Source of the DNA: Amycolatopsis rubida
Lineage (GTDB): Bacteria; Actinomycetota; Actinomycetes; Mycobacteriales; Pseudonocardiaceae
Assembly (NCBI RefSeq): GCF_900115345.1
Contig: NZ_FOWC01000007.1
Span: 62,001 to 126,000, forward strand
Direction of reading: 5' to 3'
Length of the DNA: 64,000 nucleotides
Part shown: piece after piece, positions 1-7,505 of the stretch
How the letters are laid out: each line of letters opens with the position of its first letter
Numbering within the stretch: position 1 is the stretch's first letter
Notes under the pieces: model-generated
Seen by the model: the letters and a program-made list of their open reading frames with translations, nothing else
Databases searched by the model: none
Told to the model about the DNA's origin: nothing
Made by a program: the position numbers and the translations under genes

Positions 1-198
1 CCGGTGGACGCCGTCTGCCCGTCGTGCCGAAGCACGGACGTGGCGCGCTACCCGGTGGCGAACTACCTGGGCCCGCGCATGGTCGTGAAGTGCCAGGACT
101 GTTTCGCCCACCTGTCGGTGACTCGCCCGGAGCCCGAGGACAACTGGCCCGCGTGGCGCTCGCCGACGCGCGACTGGGCGCCCTCGCGGCTGGGGTGA
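1..198 (+). CDS. Small zinc-ribbon protein (5'-partial)
   Basis: The left window edge cuts this gene. The 65 visible codons contain two CxxC knuckles (CPSC and CQDC, 21 residues apart), a typical pair of zinc ligands, and no other domain. It aligns with the complete zinc-ribbon protein at 10997-11206 (PVDAVCPSC against PVEGVCPRC, then RYPV and VVKC). In that paralogue 13 residues precede the shared block, so the GTG at position 4 is probably internal and the real start lies outside the window. The paralogue sits directly before hyuA/hyuB, which suggests a small accessory subunit such as the gamma-type zinc subunit of acetone/acetophenone carboxylases (inference). Its stop overlaps a possible GTG start of the ligase (195-198), so the two are probably co-translated. 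Confidence 0.6.
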   Translation, partial: PVDAVCPSCRSTDVARYPVANYLGPRMVVKCQDCFAHLSVTRPEPEDNWPAWRSPTRDWAPSRLG

Positions 199-203
199 CG
201 CGC

Positions 204-1766
204 ATGTCCCCGACCCCACTGGCCCGGCTCTGCACCCAGGCCTACGCCGAGTTCGCCGATCGGCCCGCGATCCGCGATTCCCGGCGCGAGCTGACCTACG
301 GCGAACTCGGCAGCCGCGCCCGGCGGATCGCCCAGGCGTTCCGGGCGCTCGGCGCGGAACGCGGCGCCCGCGCGGTGCTGCTCGGGCCGAACAGCTGCGA
401 ATGGGCCGAGGCTTACCACGGGCTCGTGCTCGGCGGCGGGGTGCGCGTAGGGCTGCTGCCCCGGCTGCACCCGGCCGAGCTGGCCCAGATCGCCGCGGAC
501 GCGGAACCGGCGTTCGTGCTCGCCGACGGGACCTGGCTCGCCGAGCACGGAACGGCGTGGATCCCGCCGCAGGTCAAGGAAATCATCGTGCTCGGCGAGG
601 GTGCCGAGGGCATCCCGTTCGAGGAGTTCGTCGCCTCCGGCTCCGACGACGAACTGCCGCTGCCGGACGCCGAGGACGACGCCTGGCTGCTGTACACGTC
701 CGGCTCGACCGGACTGCCCAAGGGCGTGCGGGTGCCGCACCGGACGGTCGGCGCGCTCGTGCGCAACGCTCGCGAGGTCCTGCCGCCGCTCGGCCTGGGC
801 GACGCGGCCCTGCACACCGCGCCGATCAGCCACTTCAGCGGCGGGATCGCCGACGTGCTCACCGCGAGCGGCGGGCTGAACATCTACGCCCCGAAGTTCG
901 ACGCGGCGGAGATCGCGGACGCCGCGGCAGGCGGCGAAGTGACCGTGCTGCCGCTGGTCCCGACGATGATCACCATGCTGCTGGAGGAGCTGGCTCGGCG
1001 CGGCTCCCCGTCCGGCAGCATCGGCAATGTCCGGATCCTCCCGTACGCGGGCTCGGCGATCCAGCCGGACCGGGCGGCCAAAGCCCGGGCGTACTTCGGC
1101 GAGGCGATGCAGCAGCTGTACGGCGCGAGCGAAGCCCAACTGCCGATCGCGACGCTTCGGCCAGAGGAGCACGTCGAAACCCGCAACGAGCGCGGGTTGC
1201 CCCGGCTGGCCTCCGCGGGCCGGGTGACCGCGCACGTCGAGGTCGAGATCGTGGACGCGGATCGCCGTCCCGTCCCGCCCGGGGCGACCGGCGAGATCCG
1301 TACCCGCGGCGCGCACGTGAGCGCCGGGTACTGGCGGAACCCGGAAGCGACAGCCGAGACCTTCGCGGACGGCTGGGCACACACCGGCGACGTCGGCTGT
1401 CTCGACGAGCACGGGTACTTGTTCATCCTCGACCGGCGCAAGGACATGATCATCACCGGCGGGTTCAACGTGTACCCGAGGGAAATCGAGAACGTCGTCG
1501 CCGAGCTGCCCGGGATCCGGGAGGTCGCCGTCGTCGGCGCGCCGGACGAGCGGTGGGGCGAGGCGATCACCGCGTTCGTCTCGGCCGAACCCGGGAACGC
1601 CGTGTCCGCAGACGGGGTGCTCGCGCACTGCCGGGCGCGGCTCGGCGGCTACAAGGTGCCGAAGAAGGTGGTCTTCGTCGAGGACCTGCCGAAGACCGGC
1701 ACCGGGAAGATCCAGAAGCAGATCCTGCGCGAGAAATTGTGGACCGGCCTGCGGCGCCGGGTCTGA
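204..1766 (+). CDS. AMP-dependent acyl-CoA synthetase/ligase
   Basis: Member of the ANL adenylating family, which activates a carboxylic acid with ATP and then forms the CoA thioester; cytoplasmic. The 520-residue length is normal. Core motifs are in order: YTSGSTGLPKG (about 163), YGASE (about 306), HTGDVG (about 393), GGFNVYPREIE (about 419) and the C-terminal catalytic lysine region PKTGTGKIQK (about 496). ATG 204 is chosen; GTG 195, in the same frame, would overlap the previous stop and is a real alternative. A paralogous ligase is at 17420-19027 in the parallel gene set. The acid substrate cannot be read from the sequence. The neighbouring SDRs and aldehyde dehydrogenase suggest it activates an acid made during catabolism. 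Confidence 0.9.
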   Translation: MSPTPLARLCTQAYAEFADRPAIRDSRRELTYGELGSRARRIAQAFRALGAERGARAVLLGPNSCEWAEAYHGLVLGGGVRVGLLPRLHPAELAQIAADAEPAFVLADGTWLAEHGTAWIPPQVKEIIVLGEGAEGIPFEEFVASGSDDELPLPDAEDDAWLLYTSGSTGLPKGVRVPHRTVGALVRNAREVLPPLGLGDAALHTAPISHFSGGIADVLTASGGLNIYAPKFDAAEIADAAAGGEVTVLPLVPTMITMLLEELARRGSPSGSIGNVRILPYAGSAIQPDRAAKARAYFGEAMQQLYGASEAQLPIATLRPEEHVETRNERGLPRLASAGRVTAHVEVEIVDADRRPVPPGATGEIRTRGAHVSAGYWRNPEATAETFADGWAHTGDVGCLDEHGYLFILDRRKDMIITGGFNVYPREIENVVAELPGIREVAVVGAPDERWGEAITAFVSAEPGNAVSADGVLAHCRARLGGYKVPKKVVFVEDLPKTGTGKIQKQILREKLWTGLRRRV

Positions 1767-1794
1767 ATTCCGCGTGACACAAGGGAGAAAACAC

Positions 1795-2514
1795 ATGGCA
1801 GTGCCGATTTTCGACAGCCGGAGCCTGTTCTTCGCGTGGAGCACCTACAGCACGGACTACGACACCTACGCGAAGTGGTACGACGACGAGCACATCCCGC
1901 AGGTGATGGACGTGCCGGGAATGGTCGGCACGCAACGGTTCCTGCTCGCGGAGACCAAACCGCTGCCGGGCGTGCGCGCGCTCGATTTCGGGCACCTCGC
2001 GATCTACGAGATGGAGGGTTCGGCACAGCCGTTCCGCGAGGAGGTCAAGCGGAAGCTGATCTCCGGGGAAATGGTGCTCCCGGACTTCATGAACCGCCCG
2101 TTCCAGGCGTTGTTCCTCGACGCGGTCAGCGAGCCGTTCCTGTCCGAGCGGTTCGCCAAGGCGGAGAACCTGGACGACCGGCATCTGTTTTTCGCGTGGA
2201 GCCGCCATACTGGCGACGACGCGACGTTCGGGAAGTGGTACGACGAGGAACACATCCCGCAGATCATGTCGGCACCGGGAATGCTGCGCGCGCAACGGTT
2301 CGAGATGTCGGCCCTGAAGCCGCTGCCCGGAGTCGAAACCCCGGATCTCGGGCATCTGGCGATCTACGAGATCGCCGGGGATCTCGAAGGGTTCCGCGCG
2401 GAGGTGAAGCGGCAGCTGATGTCCGGCGAGATGGTGTTGCCGGACTTCATGATCCCGCCGTTCGCGGCGATGTTCCTGAAACCGGTCAGCCCGTTCTTCC
2501 CGGCCGCGAGCTGA
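1795..2514 (+). CDS. Tandem-duplicated EthD-like alpha/beta-barrel protein
   Basis: A 239-residue protein made of two homologous halves. Each half starts with LFFAWS, followed by KWYDxEHIPQ, PGM, QRF, KPLPGV, GHLAIYE, EVKR, SGEMVLPDFM and a phenylalanine-rich end. The WYDxEHIP block is typical of small dimeric alpha/beta-barrel (EthD/DUF4286-like) proteins, so this chain probably forms one barrel by pairing its own two halves. No catalytic role is known from the motif; such proteins often accompany catabolic enzymes. ATG 1795 is chosen because AAGGGAGAA (1781-1789) lies just upstream. A full-length paralogue lies at 15218-15952 beside hyuA/hyuB, with second halves that are nearly identical. 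The function is unknown. Confidence 0.75.
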   Translation: MAVPIFDSRSLFFAWSTYSTDYDTYAKWYDDEHIPQVMDVPGMVGTQRFLLAETKPLPGVRALDFGHLAIYEMEGSAQPFREEVKRKLISGEMVLPDFMNRPFQALFLDAVSEPFLSERFAKAENLDDRHLFFAWSRHTGDDATFGKWYDEEHIPQIMSAPGMLRAQRFEMSALKPLPGVETPDLGHLAIYEIAGDLEGFRAEVKRQLMSGEMVLPDFMIPPFAAMFLKPVSPFFPAAS

Positions 2515-2527
2515 CCGGGAGTCGCTG

Positions 2528-3331
2528 ATGAGCTATCCACCACGACGCGCCAAACCGGAACTGGCGCTGATCACCGGTGCCGCTGGCGGAGTCGGCTCCG
2601 CCACCGCGCGGCGGCTGGCCGAGGACGGCGCCAAGCTCGTCGTCACCGATATCGACGAGGACCGGCTGGCGAAGGTCGCGAGCGACACCGGGGCGATCGC
2701 CGTCCCGGCCGACGGTGCCGACCGCGAAGCCGTTCGCGTCTTGGTCGCGCGAGCGGTCGAGGAACTGGGCGGCTTGGACACCGTGATCGCGACGCAGGGC
2801 GCGGCGATCGGCGGGGGAGCGAATCCCAGACACGTCGACTCCTACCACCGTGCGCTCGACGTCAATCTGCACGGATCCTTCTACCTGGCCGGGGAAGTGC
2901 TCCCGCACCTGACCGCCAGCGAAGGCTCCCTGGTCCTGTTCGCCTCGACGGCGGGGCTGATCGCCGGTCCGCCCGGAGCGGCGGGCTACACCGCGGCGAA
3001 AGCGGCGATCATCGGCCTCACCCGCTGGCTCGCCCGCGATTACGGGCCGAAAGGCGTGCGCGTCAACGCCGTCTGCCCAGGGTTCGTCCGGACCGCGCTC
3101 GCCGCGGGCAGCATGGCTCACCTCGCGGAGCGCGAAGGCATCAGCCTGGAAGAGGCGTACGCACTGAGCGCGGCGCATGTTCCGCTGCGCCGGGTCGCGG
3201 AGCCGGAGGAAATCGCGGCCTGCTGTGCGTTCCTGGCTTCGGGCGACGCCTCGATGGTCAGCGGCCACGTATTGGTCGCCGACGGCGGAGGCGCGGCGGT
3301 GGACGCCTCGACGGTCGCGTTCGACAGCTGA
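2528..3331 (+). CDS. SDR-family NAD(P)-dependent oxidoreductase
   Basis: Classical short-chain dehydrogenase of 267 residues. It has the nucleotide-binding TGAAGGVG (16-23), catalytic Ser140 with Tyr154 and Lys158 (YTAAK), and NAVCPG after the active site. An acidic residue (TDID) after strand beta-2 favours NAD(H) over NADP(H). It probably oxidises or reduces an alcohol/ketone in the local catabolic route. The protein at 19024-19830 is a near full-length paralogue with the same insert (GLIAGPPG) and the same C-terminal GHVLVADGGGAAVD. The two occupy equivalent places in the two parallel gene sets. It starts 14 bases after the duplicated-barrel gene and probably shares its transcript. Confidence 0.9.
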   Translation: MSYPPRRAKPELALITGAAGGVGSATARRLAEDGAKLVVTDIDEDRLAKVASDTGAIAVPADGADREAVRVLVARAVEELGGLDTVIATQGAAIGGGANPRHVDSYHRALDVNLHGSFYLAGEVLPHLTASEGSLVLFASTAGLIAGPPGAAGYTAAKAAIIGLTRWLARDYGPKGVRVNAVCPGFVRTALAAGSMAHLAEREGISLEEAYALSAAHVPLRRVAEPEEIAACCAFLASGDASMVSGHVLVADGGGAAVDASTVAFDS

Positions 3332-3333
3332 AG

Positions 3334-3351
3334 TGTCCAAGTATTCGGACA
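3334..3351. promoter_or_regulatory. Inverted repeat, possible operator
   Basis: A perfect TGTCC/GGACA inverted repeat with an 8-base centre lies in the 54-base gap between the SDR stop and the SnoaL-like gene. It has no T-tract and only a short stem, so a dimeric regulator site is more likely than a terminator. The cognate regulator is not identified. Confidence 0.3.
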
Positions 3352-3385
3352 GTTGCGCGGCCGGCGCGCGCTTAGCGTTCTTCGC

Positions 3386-3727
3386 ATGTCAACGACGACT
3401 CAGGAAGAACTGGCCAAGGGCTGGATCCGCGCGCTCTCGGACGTCGAACTGTTCCACTCGCTGTGCGCGGACGACTGCAAGGTCTGGCACAGCGCCGACG
3501 ACAAGTGGATGACCGTCGAGGAAGCAGTCGACGCCGTCCACGAACGCGGCGGGCTGCCGACGTTCGAAAACTCCCGCTACACCTTGACCGGCAACGGCTT
3601 CTTCGTGCAGACCTCGGCCACGCTCGCGGCCGCGCGCGTGCACCTGATCCAGGTGGTTACGGTGAAGGACGGCAAGGCGGTCTCGGCCGAGGAGTACATC
3701 GGCCCCGAGATGGACATCGCCGTCTAG
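3386..3727 (+). CDS. SnoaL/NTF2-like family protein
   Basis: A 113-residue cytoplasmic protein with the size and pattern of the NTF2/SnoaL fold: helical start, LFHSLCADDCKVWHSADD, then alternating strands (VHLIQVVTVKDGKAVSAEEYIG). Members are small isomerases, dehydratases or cyclases, or simply bind a hydrophobic ligand in a cone-shaped pocket. The paired Asp/His residues typical of ketosteroid-isomerase-like enzymes can be guessed but not assigned. ATG 3386 is chosen although no clear ribosome site precedes it. The gene follows the inverted repeat at 3334-3351, so it may start its own transcript. It lies between two SDR genes, consistent with a step in the same pathway. Confidence 0.65.
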   Translation: MSTTTQEELAKGWIRALSDVELFHSLCADDCKVWHSADDKWMTVEEAVDAVHERGGLPTFENSRYTLTGNGFFVQTSATLAAARVHLIQVVTVKDGKAVSAEEYIGPEMDIAV

Positions 3728-3745
3728 GCGGGGAACGGACTTTCG

Positions 3746-4504
3746 ATGAGTGCAATCGCAGGACGCTCGATCATCGTCACCGGCGGCGCCAGCGGCATCG
3801 GCGAAACGGCCACGCGGCTGTTCGCCGAGAACGACGCACTGGTGACCATCGCGGACATCAGCACCGAGGCGGGCCAGGCGCTGGCGGAGGAACTGTCGGG
3901 CAAGGGCTACGAGGTCCAGTTCGTCACCACCGACGTCACCGACGAGACGCAGGTGGCAGCCATGGTAGCGGCGGCGGAATCCGCGTACGGCAGGCTGGAC
4001 GGCGCGTTCAACAACGCGGGCGTGCCGAACCACGGCAAGAAGCTGGCCGACCTCACCCGCGAGGAGTTCGACCGGGTCTTCGCGGTCAACGTGACCGGCC
4101 CGTTCCTCTGCATGAAACACGAGGTGCCGGCGATGCTGCGCGCGGGCGGCGGCTCGATCGTCAACACCGCGTCGGTCGGGTCGTTCGTCTACATTCCACT
4201 GGCGGCCGAGTACACCGCGGCCAAGCACGCGCTGATGGGCCTGACGAAAGCGGCGGCGGCCGAATACGGCGAGCACGGCATCCGGGTCAACGCCATCGGC
4301 CCGTCCACCGCGCGCACGCCGATGTACCTGGAGTACCTGAAGCTCAATCCGGAGTACGAGAAGACTGTCGCGGCAACGCACGCGCTGCGGCGGGGCAGCG
4401 AACCGGTCGAGCAGGCGCAGGCGGCGATGTGGCTGCTGTCGGACGCGGCGTCGTTCGTCACCGGCGTGACGGTCCCGGTCGACGGCGGCTACACCCTGTA
4501 CTGA
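3746..4504 (+). CDS. SDR-family NAD(P)-dependent oxidoreductase
   Basis: Classical short-chain dehydrogenase/reductase of 252 residues. It has TGGASGIG (12-19), NNAG (89-92), catalytic Ser143, Tyr156 and Lys160 (YTAAK), and a C-terminal VTVPVDGGYT that usually closes the active site. IADIS after the second strand points to NAD(H). It is clearly different from the SDR at 2528-3331, so it is not a third copy of that paralogue pair. It follows the SnoaL-like gene by 18 bases and precedes the activator gene. The substrate is unknown; it probably handles an alcohol or ketone intermediate of the island. Confidence 0.9.
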   Translation: MSAIAGRSIIVTGGASGIGETATRLFAENDALVTIADISTEAGQALAEELSGKGYEVQFVTTDVTDETQVAAMVAAAESAYGRLDGAFNNAGVPNHGKKLADLTREEFDRVFAVNVTGPFLCMKHEVPAMLRAGGGSIVNTASVGSFVYIPLAAEYTAAKHALMGLTKAAAAEYGEHGIRVNAIGPSTARTPMYLEYLKLNPEYEKTVAATHALRRGSEPVEQAQAAMWLLSDAASFVTGVTVPVDGGYTLY

Positions 4505-4518
4505 GCGGTGCCGCTTCA

Positions 4519-4557
4519 TTGACCAGCAGACGACCACATGAAATATTATGTTCTATG
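4519..4557 (+). promoter_or_regulatory. Probable promoter, leaderless start for the activator gene
   Basis: TTGACC (4519-4524) and TATTAT (4544-4549) are spaced by 19 bases in an otherwise GC-rich region. The -10-like hexamer ends five bases before the ATG at 4555, so transcription would start at or next to the start codon. This suggests a leaderless mRNA, which is common in actinomycetes. The 19-base spacer is longer than ideal. Confidence 0.45.
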
Positions 4558-5994
4558 AGTGCGGTGCTGACCCGTGCCGCGGGTCCGGTGCTCGACCGGG
4601 TGCAGGCCGAGCTGCGGGGCAGCTCGGTCGCGGTGCTGCTGGCCGATTACCGGGCCCGGGTGATGGACATCCGCTGCGGCGAGCGCTCCTTCGGCCGGGA
4701 AGTCGGCTCCCTCGGCGTCGTGCCGGGCGTACGGCTGGGGGAGGGCGACGTCGGCGTGAACGCGATCGGCACGCCGCTGGAGACTCGCCGGAGCCTGCTG
4801 CTGCGCGGTGCCGAGCACGCGATGCCCGCGTTCCACGGGTTCACCTGTTTCGGCCACCCGATCGTGCAGCCCGGCACCGGGCGGATCGCCGGGGTGCTCG
4901 ACTTCGCGGTGCCGGTGAGCCGCGACGAGCGACTGGCCCCGGCGTTGGTGCGCCATCTGGTCACGGAGATCGAGAGCAGGCTGCGGACGGACACGGCGGT
5001 GGCGCAGCAACGACTGCTCGTCGCGTTCCAATCCGCGGCCCGGCGGCGGGACCGGCGGGTGCTGGTCGTCGGGCACGGCCTCGTGCTGGCCACTCAGCCC
5101 GCGCTCGACCTTCTCGCGCCGGCCGACCATGCCGCGGTCCAAGCCTGCATCGAAGACGGCGGCGAGGATGCCCGGATCACGGTGACGTCCGGCCAGGAAG
5201 TGCAGGTTTCCTGGGAATCGGTGGACGGCACTGAAGGGAGCATCGTCGACCTCGTGGTCGAGCCGGGTCCCCGCCACCCGCGCGCCGTGGTGCCGGTGCG
5301 ATGGCCGCTGCTGGTGGTGGGGGAGCCGGGCACGGGCAAGACGACTGTCGCGCGAGAGGTCGCCGGGGACAGTGCGGCGGTGCTGGACGGGGTCGAAGCG
5401 GTACGGGTCGGCGAGGCGGAGTGGGCCGAGCAGGCCAGCCGCCTGCTGGACGGCGACGGCCCGGCCGCGATCGTCGAGAACGTCCAGCTGCTGTCGAGCC
5501 CGCTGGCCTCGTTGGTCGCGGCGCGAATCCGGACGTCGAGGCGGAACCTGGTGCTGACCTCGACCCCGGAGGAGAGCCTTTCGCCGTTCGCGGCGTGCTG
5601 CGGTGAACGGCGGGACCTGGTGCCGTTGCGCGGCCGCCGCCACGAGATCCCGCGGCTGGCACAGCGCATGCTGACCGAGGAGTGCGCCGCCCGGTTCACG
5701 CCGGAGTCCTTGCGATTGCTGGCGGCTCAGCCGTGGCCGGGGAATCTGGCCGAACTGCGCCGGGTGGTCCGAGCGGTGGCGGAGCTGCGTTCGGCGGGCG
5801 ACGTCGTCCCGGCCGACCTTCCGCCTTCGCATCGCGGCGGATCGGCGCTCGCTTCGCCGTTCGACCGGGCCGTGCGCGAAGTGATCGTGGCGGCGATCGC
5901 GGCCGCGGGCGGCAACAAGCTCGAAGCGGCCCGGGAGCTGGGGATCAGCCGGTCGACGCTGTACAACCGGCTGAAAGCCTTGCGCATCCACTGA
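4555..5994 (+). CDS. AcoR/MimR-like Fis-type transcriptional activator
   Basis: A 479-residue regulator. It has an N-terminal sensory region of GAF-like type (about 1-150), a central AAA+ domain with Walker A VGEPGTGKTT (about 260) and a PWPGNLAEL segment typical of NtrC-type regulators, and a C-terminal Fis helix-turn-helix (NKLEAARELGISRSTLYNRLK). The sigma-54 contact loop GAFTGA is absent and the AAA+ domain is short. It is therefore probably a sigma-54-independent activator, as in actinomycete relatives that lack RpoN. Relatives control alkane, ketone and acetoin catabolism, which fits the neighbouring HyuA/HyuB, ligase and SDR genes. The ATG at 4555 lies directly after a -10-like TATTAT. 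It probably controls the genes from 6084 and perhaps the upstream operon. Confidence 0.8.
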   Translation: MSAVLTRAAGPVLDRVQAELRGSSVAVLLADYRARVMDIRCGERSFGREVGSLGVVPGVRLGEGDVGVNAIGTPLETRRSLLLRGAEHAMPAFHGFTCFGHPIVQPGTGRIAGVLDFAVPVSRDERLAPALVRHLVTEIESRLRTDTAVAQQRLLVAFQSAARRRDRRVLVVGHGLVLATQPALDLLAPADHAAVQACIEDGGEDARITVTSGQEVQVSWESVDGTEGSIVDLVVEPGPRHPRAVVPVRWPLLVVGEPGTGKTTVAREVAGDSAAVLDGVEAVRVGEAEWAEQASRLLDGDGPAAIVENVQLLSSPLASLVAARIRTSRRNLVLTSTPEESLSPFAACCGERRDLVPLRGRRHEIPRLAQRMLTEECAARFTPESLRLLAAQPWPGNLAELRRVVRAVAELRSAGDVVPADLPPSHRGGSALASPFDRAVREVIVAAIAAAGGNKLEAARELGISRSTLYNRLKALRIH

Positions 5995-6015
5995 TTCCGG
6001 CGGTCTCCTGGGGTC

Positions 6016-6050
6016 TTGACGGGCCTTCTCCGCTAGATATTATATATTTA
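6016..6050 (+). promoter_or_regulatory. Sigma-70-like promoter for the MmgE/PrpD operon
   Basis: TTGACG (6016-6021) is followed after 16 bases by TATTAT (6038-6043), inside an AT-rich island (6034-6053) in an otherwise GC-rich region. A start near 6050 gives a leader of about 34 bases with GAGGAG (6073-6078) before the ATG at 6084. The AT island resembles those before the genes at 4555, 9314 and 21392. Confidence 0.6.
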
Positions 6051-6083
6051 ATGTGGCTGAGTTGACCGCAACGAGGAGCAGGC

Positions 6084-7505
6084 ATGGCGACGATCGTCGA
6101 GCAGCTCGCGGGATTCGCCGCGGGCGCGGACGCCCGGGAATTCCCCGACGAGGTGATCCGCGAATCGCAGCGCATCCTGCTCGACTCGCTGGGCTGTGCG
6201 GTGGCGTCCCTCGGCGACGAAGGCGCGCAGCGCGGCGTCGACTACGCGCGATACCTCGGCGGCGCCGAGGGACCCGCGTCGATCCTCGGCACCGGCACGA
6301 AGACTTCGGTCCCCGCAGCGGCGTTCGCCAATGCGGAACTGATCAACGCGCTCGACCAGGACGCGGTCCTGCCGCCCGGGCACGTCACGCCGTACGTGCT
6401 GCCCGGCGCGCTGGCCACCGCGGAGTCGTTGCGGACGTCCGGCACGAAGCTGCTCGAAGCGATCGCGGTGGCCCACGAAATGTCGTACCGGATCGGGAAG
6501 GCGACTGACTACCTGCGCGACATCAAGGACGGCGTCGTCACCGTCCCGGACGTCATCGGCTACAGCAGCACGCTCTTCGGCGCGGCCGCCGCGGTGGGTG
6601 TCGCGAAGGGGCTGGAGCGGGAGACCCTTGCCGACGCGCTCGGCATCATGGGTTCGACGGCGCCGACGAACACCCAGCGCGCCTGGATGATGCACGCGCC
6701 GTCGACCACGATCAAATACCAGCTCGCCGGCGGGCTGGCGCTGTCCGCGGTCACCGCGGCCAACCTCGCCGAACGCGGCCACACCGGCGACCGGCAGATG
6801 CTCGACGACCGCGAATACGGCTTTCCGCGCTTCATCGGCGCCTCCCGCTGGGAACCGGCCCCGATCACCGCTGGCCTGGGCACGGAATGGACGTTCACGC
6901 CGTTCCAGTCCTTCAAGCCGTACCCGCATTGCCGGGTCATGCACGCGTTGTTCGACGCGCTGACCGAGATCGTCGAGACGCACGACATCCGGCCGGACGA
7001 GATCGACGCGATCACCGCCTGGGGCGAGAGTTTCGTGCTGCAGCCGGTGTGGCAGAACGAAACCATCCGCAACCCGCGCGACGCGCAGTTCAGCATGACC
7101 CACGGACTCGCCCTCGCCGCGCACCGGATCCCGCCCGGCAAGGACTGGCAGACCCCGGAGACGGTGCTGGACCCGTCGGTGCTCGACCTGGCCAAGAAGG
7201 CGTCGTTCCAGGCGCACCCCGACTACACCGAGGCGTTGAAGAGCAACCCCGCCGCTCGCCGCTCGCGCGTCGAGGTGCAGGCGCGCGGCACGACCTACCG
7301 CGGCGAACGCGCCTACCCGAAGGGCAGCCCGTCGCCAGATCCCGCTACCTACCTGAGCGACGACGAACTCGCCGCCAAGTTCCGGCACAACGTGGAAGGC
7401 GTGGTGGCGGACCCGGACGCGATCGTCCAAGCGGTGTTCGACCTGCGGAACGTCAAGGACGTCTCGGAACTGCTGAACGAGCTGAAGCCGGGGGCGCGGG
7501 CATGA
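6084..7505 (+). CDS. MmgE/PrpD family protein
   Basis: A 473-residue member of the MmgE/PrpD (2-methylcitrate dehydratase/cis-aconitate decarboxylase-like) fold. It has the helical N-terminal domain (LLDSLGCAVASLG), the ALDQD and AHEMSYRIGKA regions lining the active site, the WMMHAPSTTIKYQLAG segment, and the smaller alpha/beta domain with FKPYPHCRVMHA. Family members dehydrate, decarboxylate or isomerise hydroxy-acids or dicarboxylic acids without a metal cofactor. There are no prpC or prpB neighbours, so methylcitrate is not a safe substrate guess; a catabolic intermediate of this island is more likely. GAGGAG lies five bases before the ATG. The stop overlaps the next ATG (ATGA at 7502), so translation is coupled to the aldehyde dehydrogenase. 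Confidence 0.85.
   Translation: MATIVEQLAGFAAGADAREFPDEVIRESQRILLDSLGCAVASLGDEGAQRGVDYARYLGGAEGPASILGTGTKTSVPAAAFANAELINALDQDAVLPPGHVTPYVLPGALATAESLRTSGTKLLEAIAVAHEMSYRIGKATDYLRDIKDGVVTVPDVIGYSSTLFGAAAAVGVAKGLERETLADALGIMGSTAPTNTQRAWMMHAPSTTIKYQLAGGLALSAVTAANLAERGHTGDRQMLDDREYGFPRFIGASRWEPAPITAGLGTEWTFTPFQSFKPYPHCRVMHALFDALTEIVETHDIRPDEIDAITAWGESFVLQPVWQNETIRNPRDAQFSMTHGLALAAHRIPPGKDWQTPETVLDPSVLDLAKKASFQAHPDYTEALKSNPAARRSRVEVQARGTTYRGERAYPKGSPSPDPATYLSDDELAAKFRHNVEGVVADPDAIVQAVFDLRNVKDVSELLNELKPGARA

Noticed and set aside
3463..5994. Very long open frame (over 840 codons) running through the SDR and the activator gene
   Set aside because: Only the part from 4555 has a conserved protein; the upstream part is arginine/glycine-rich shadow sequence opposite to the codon use of the SDR at 3746.
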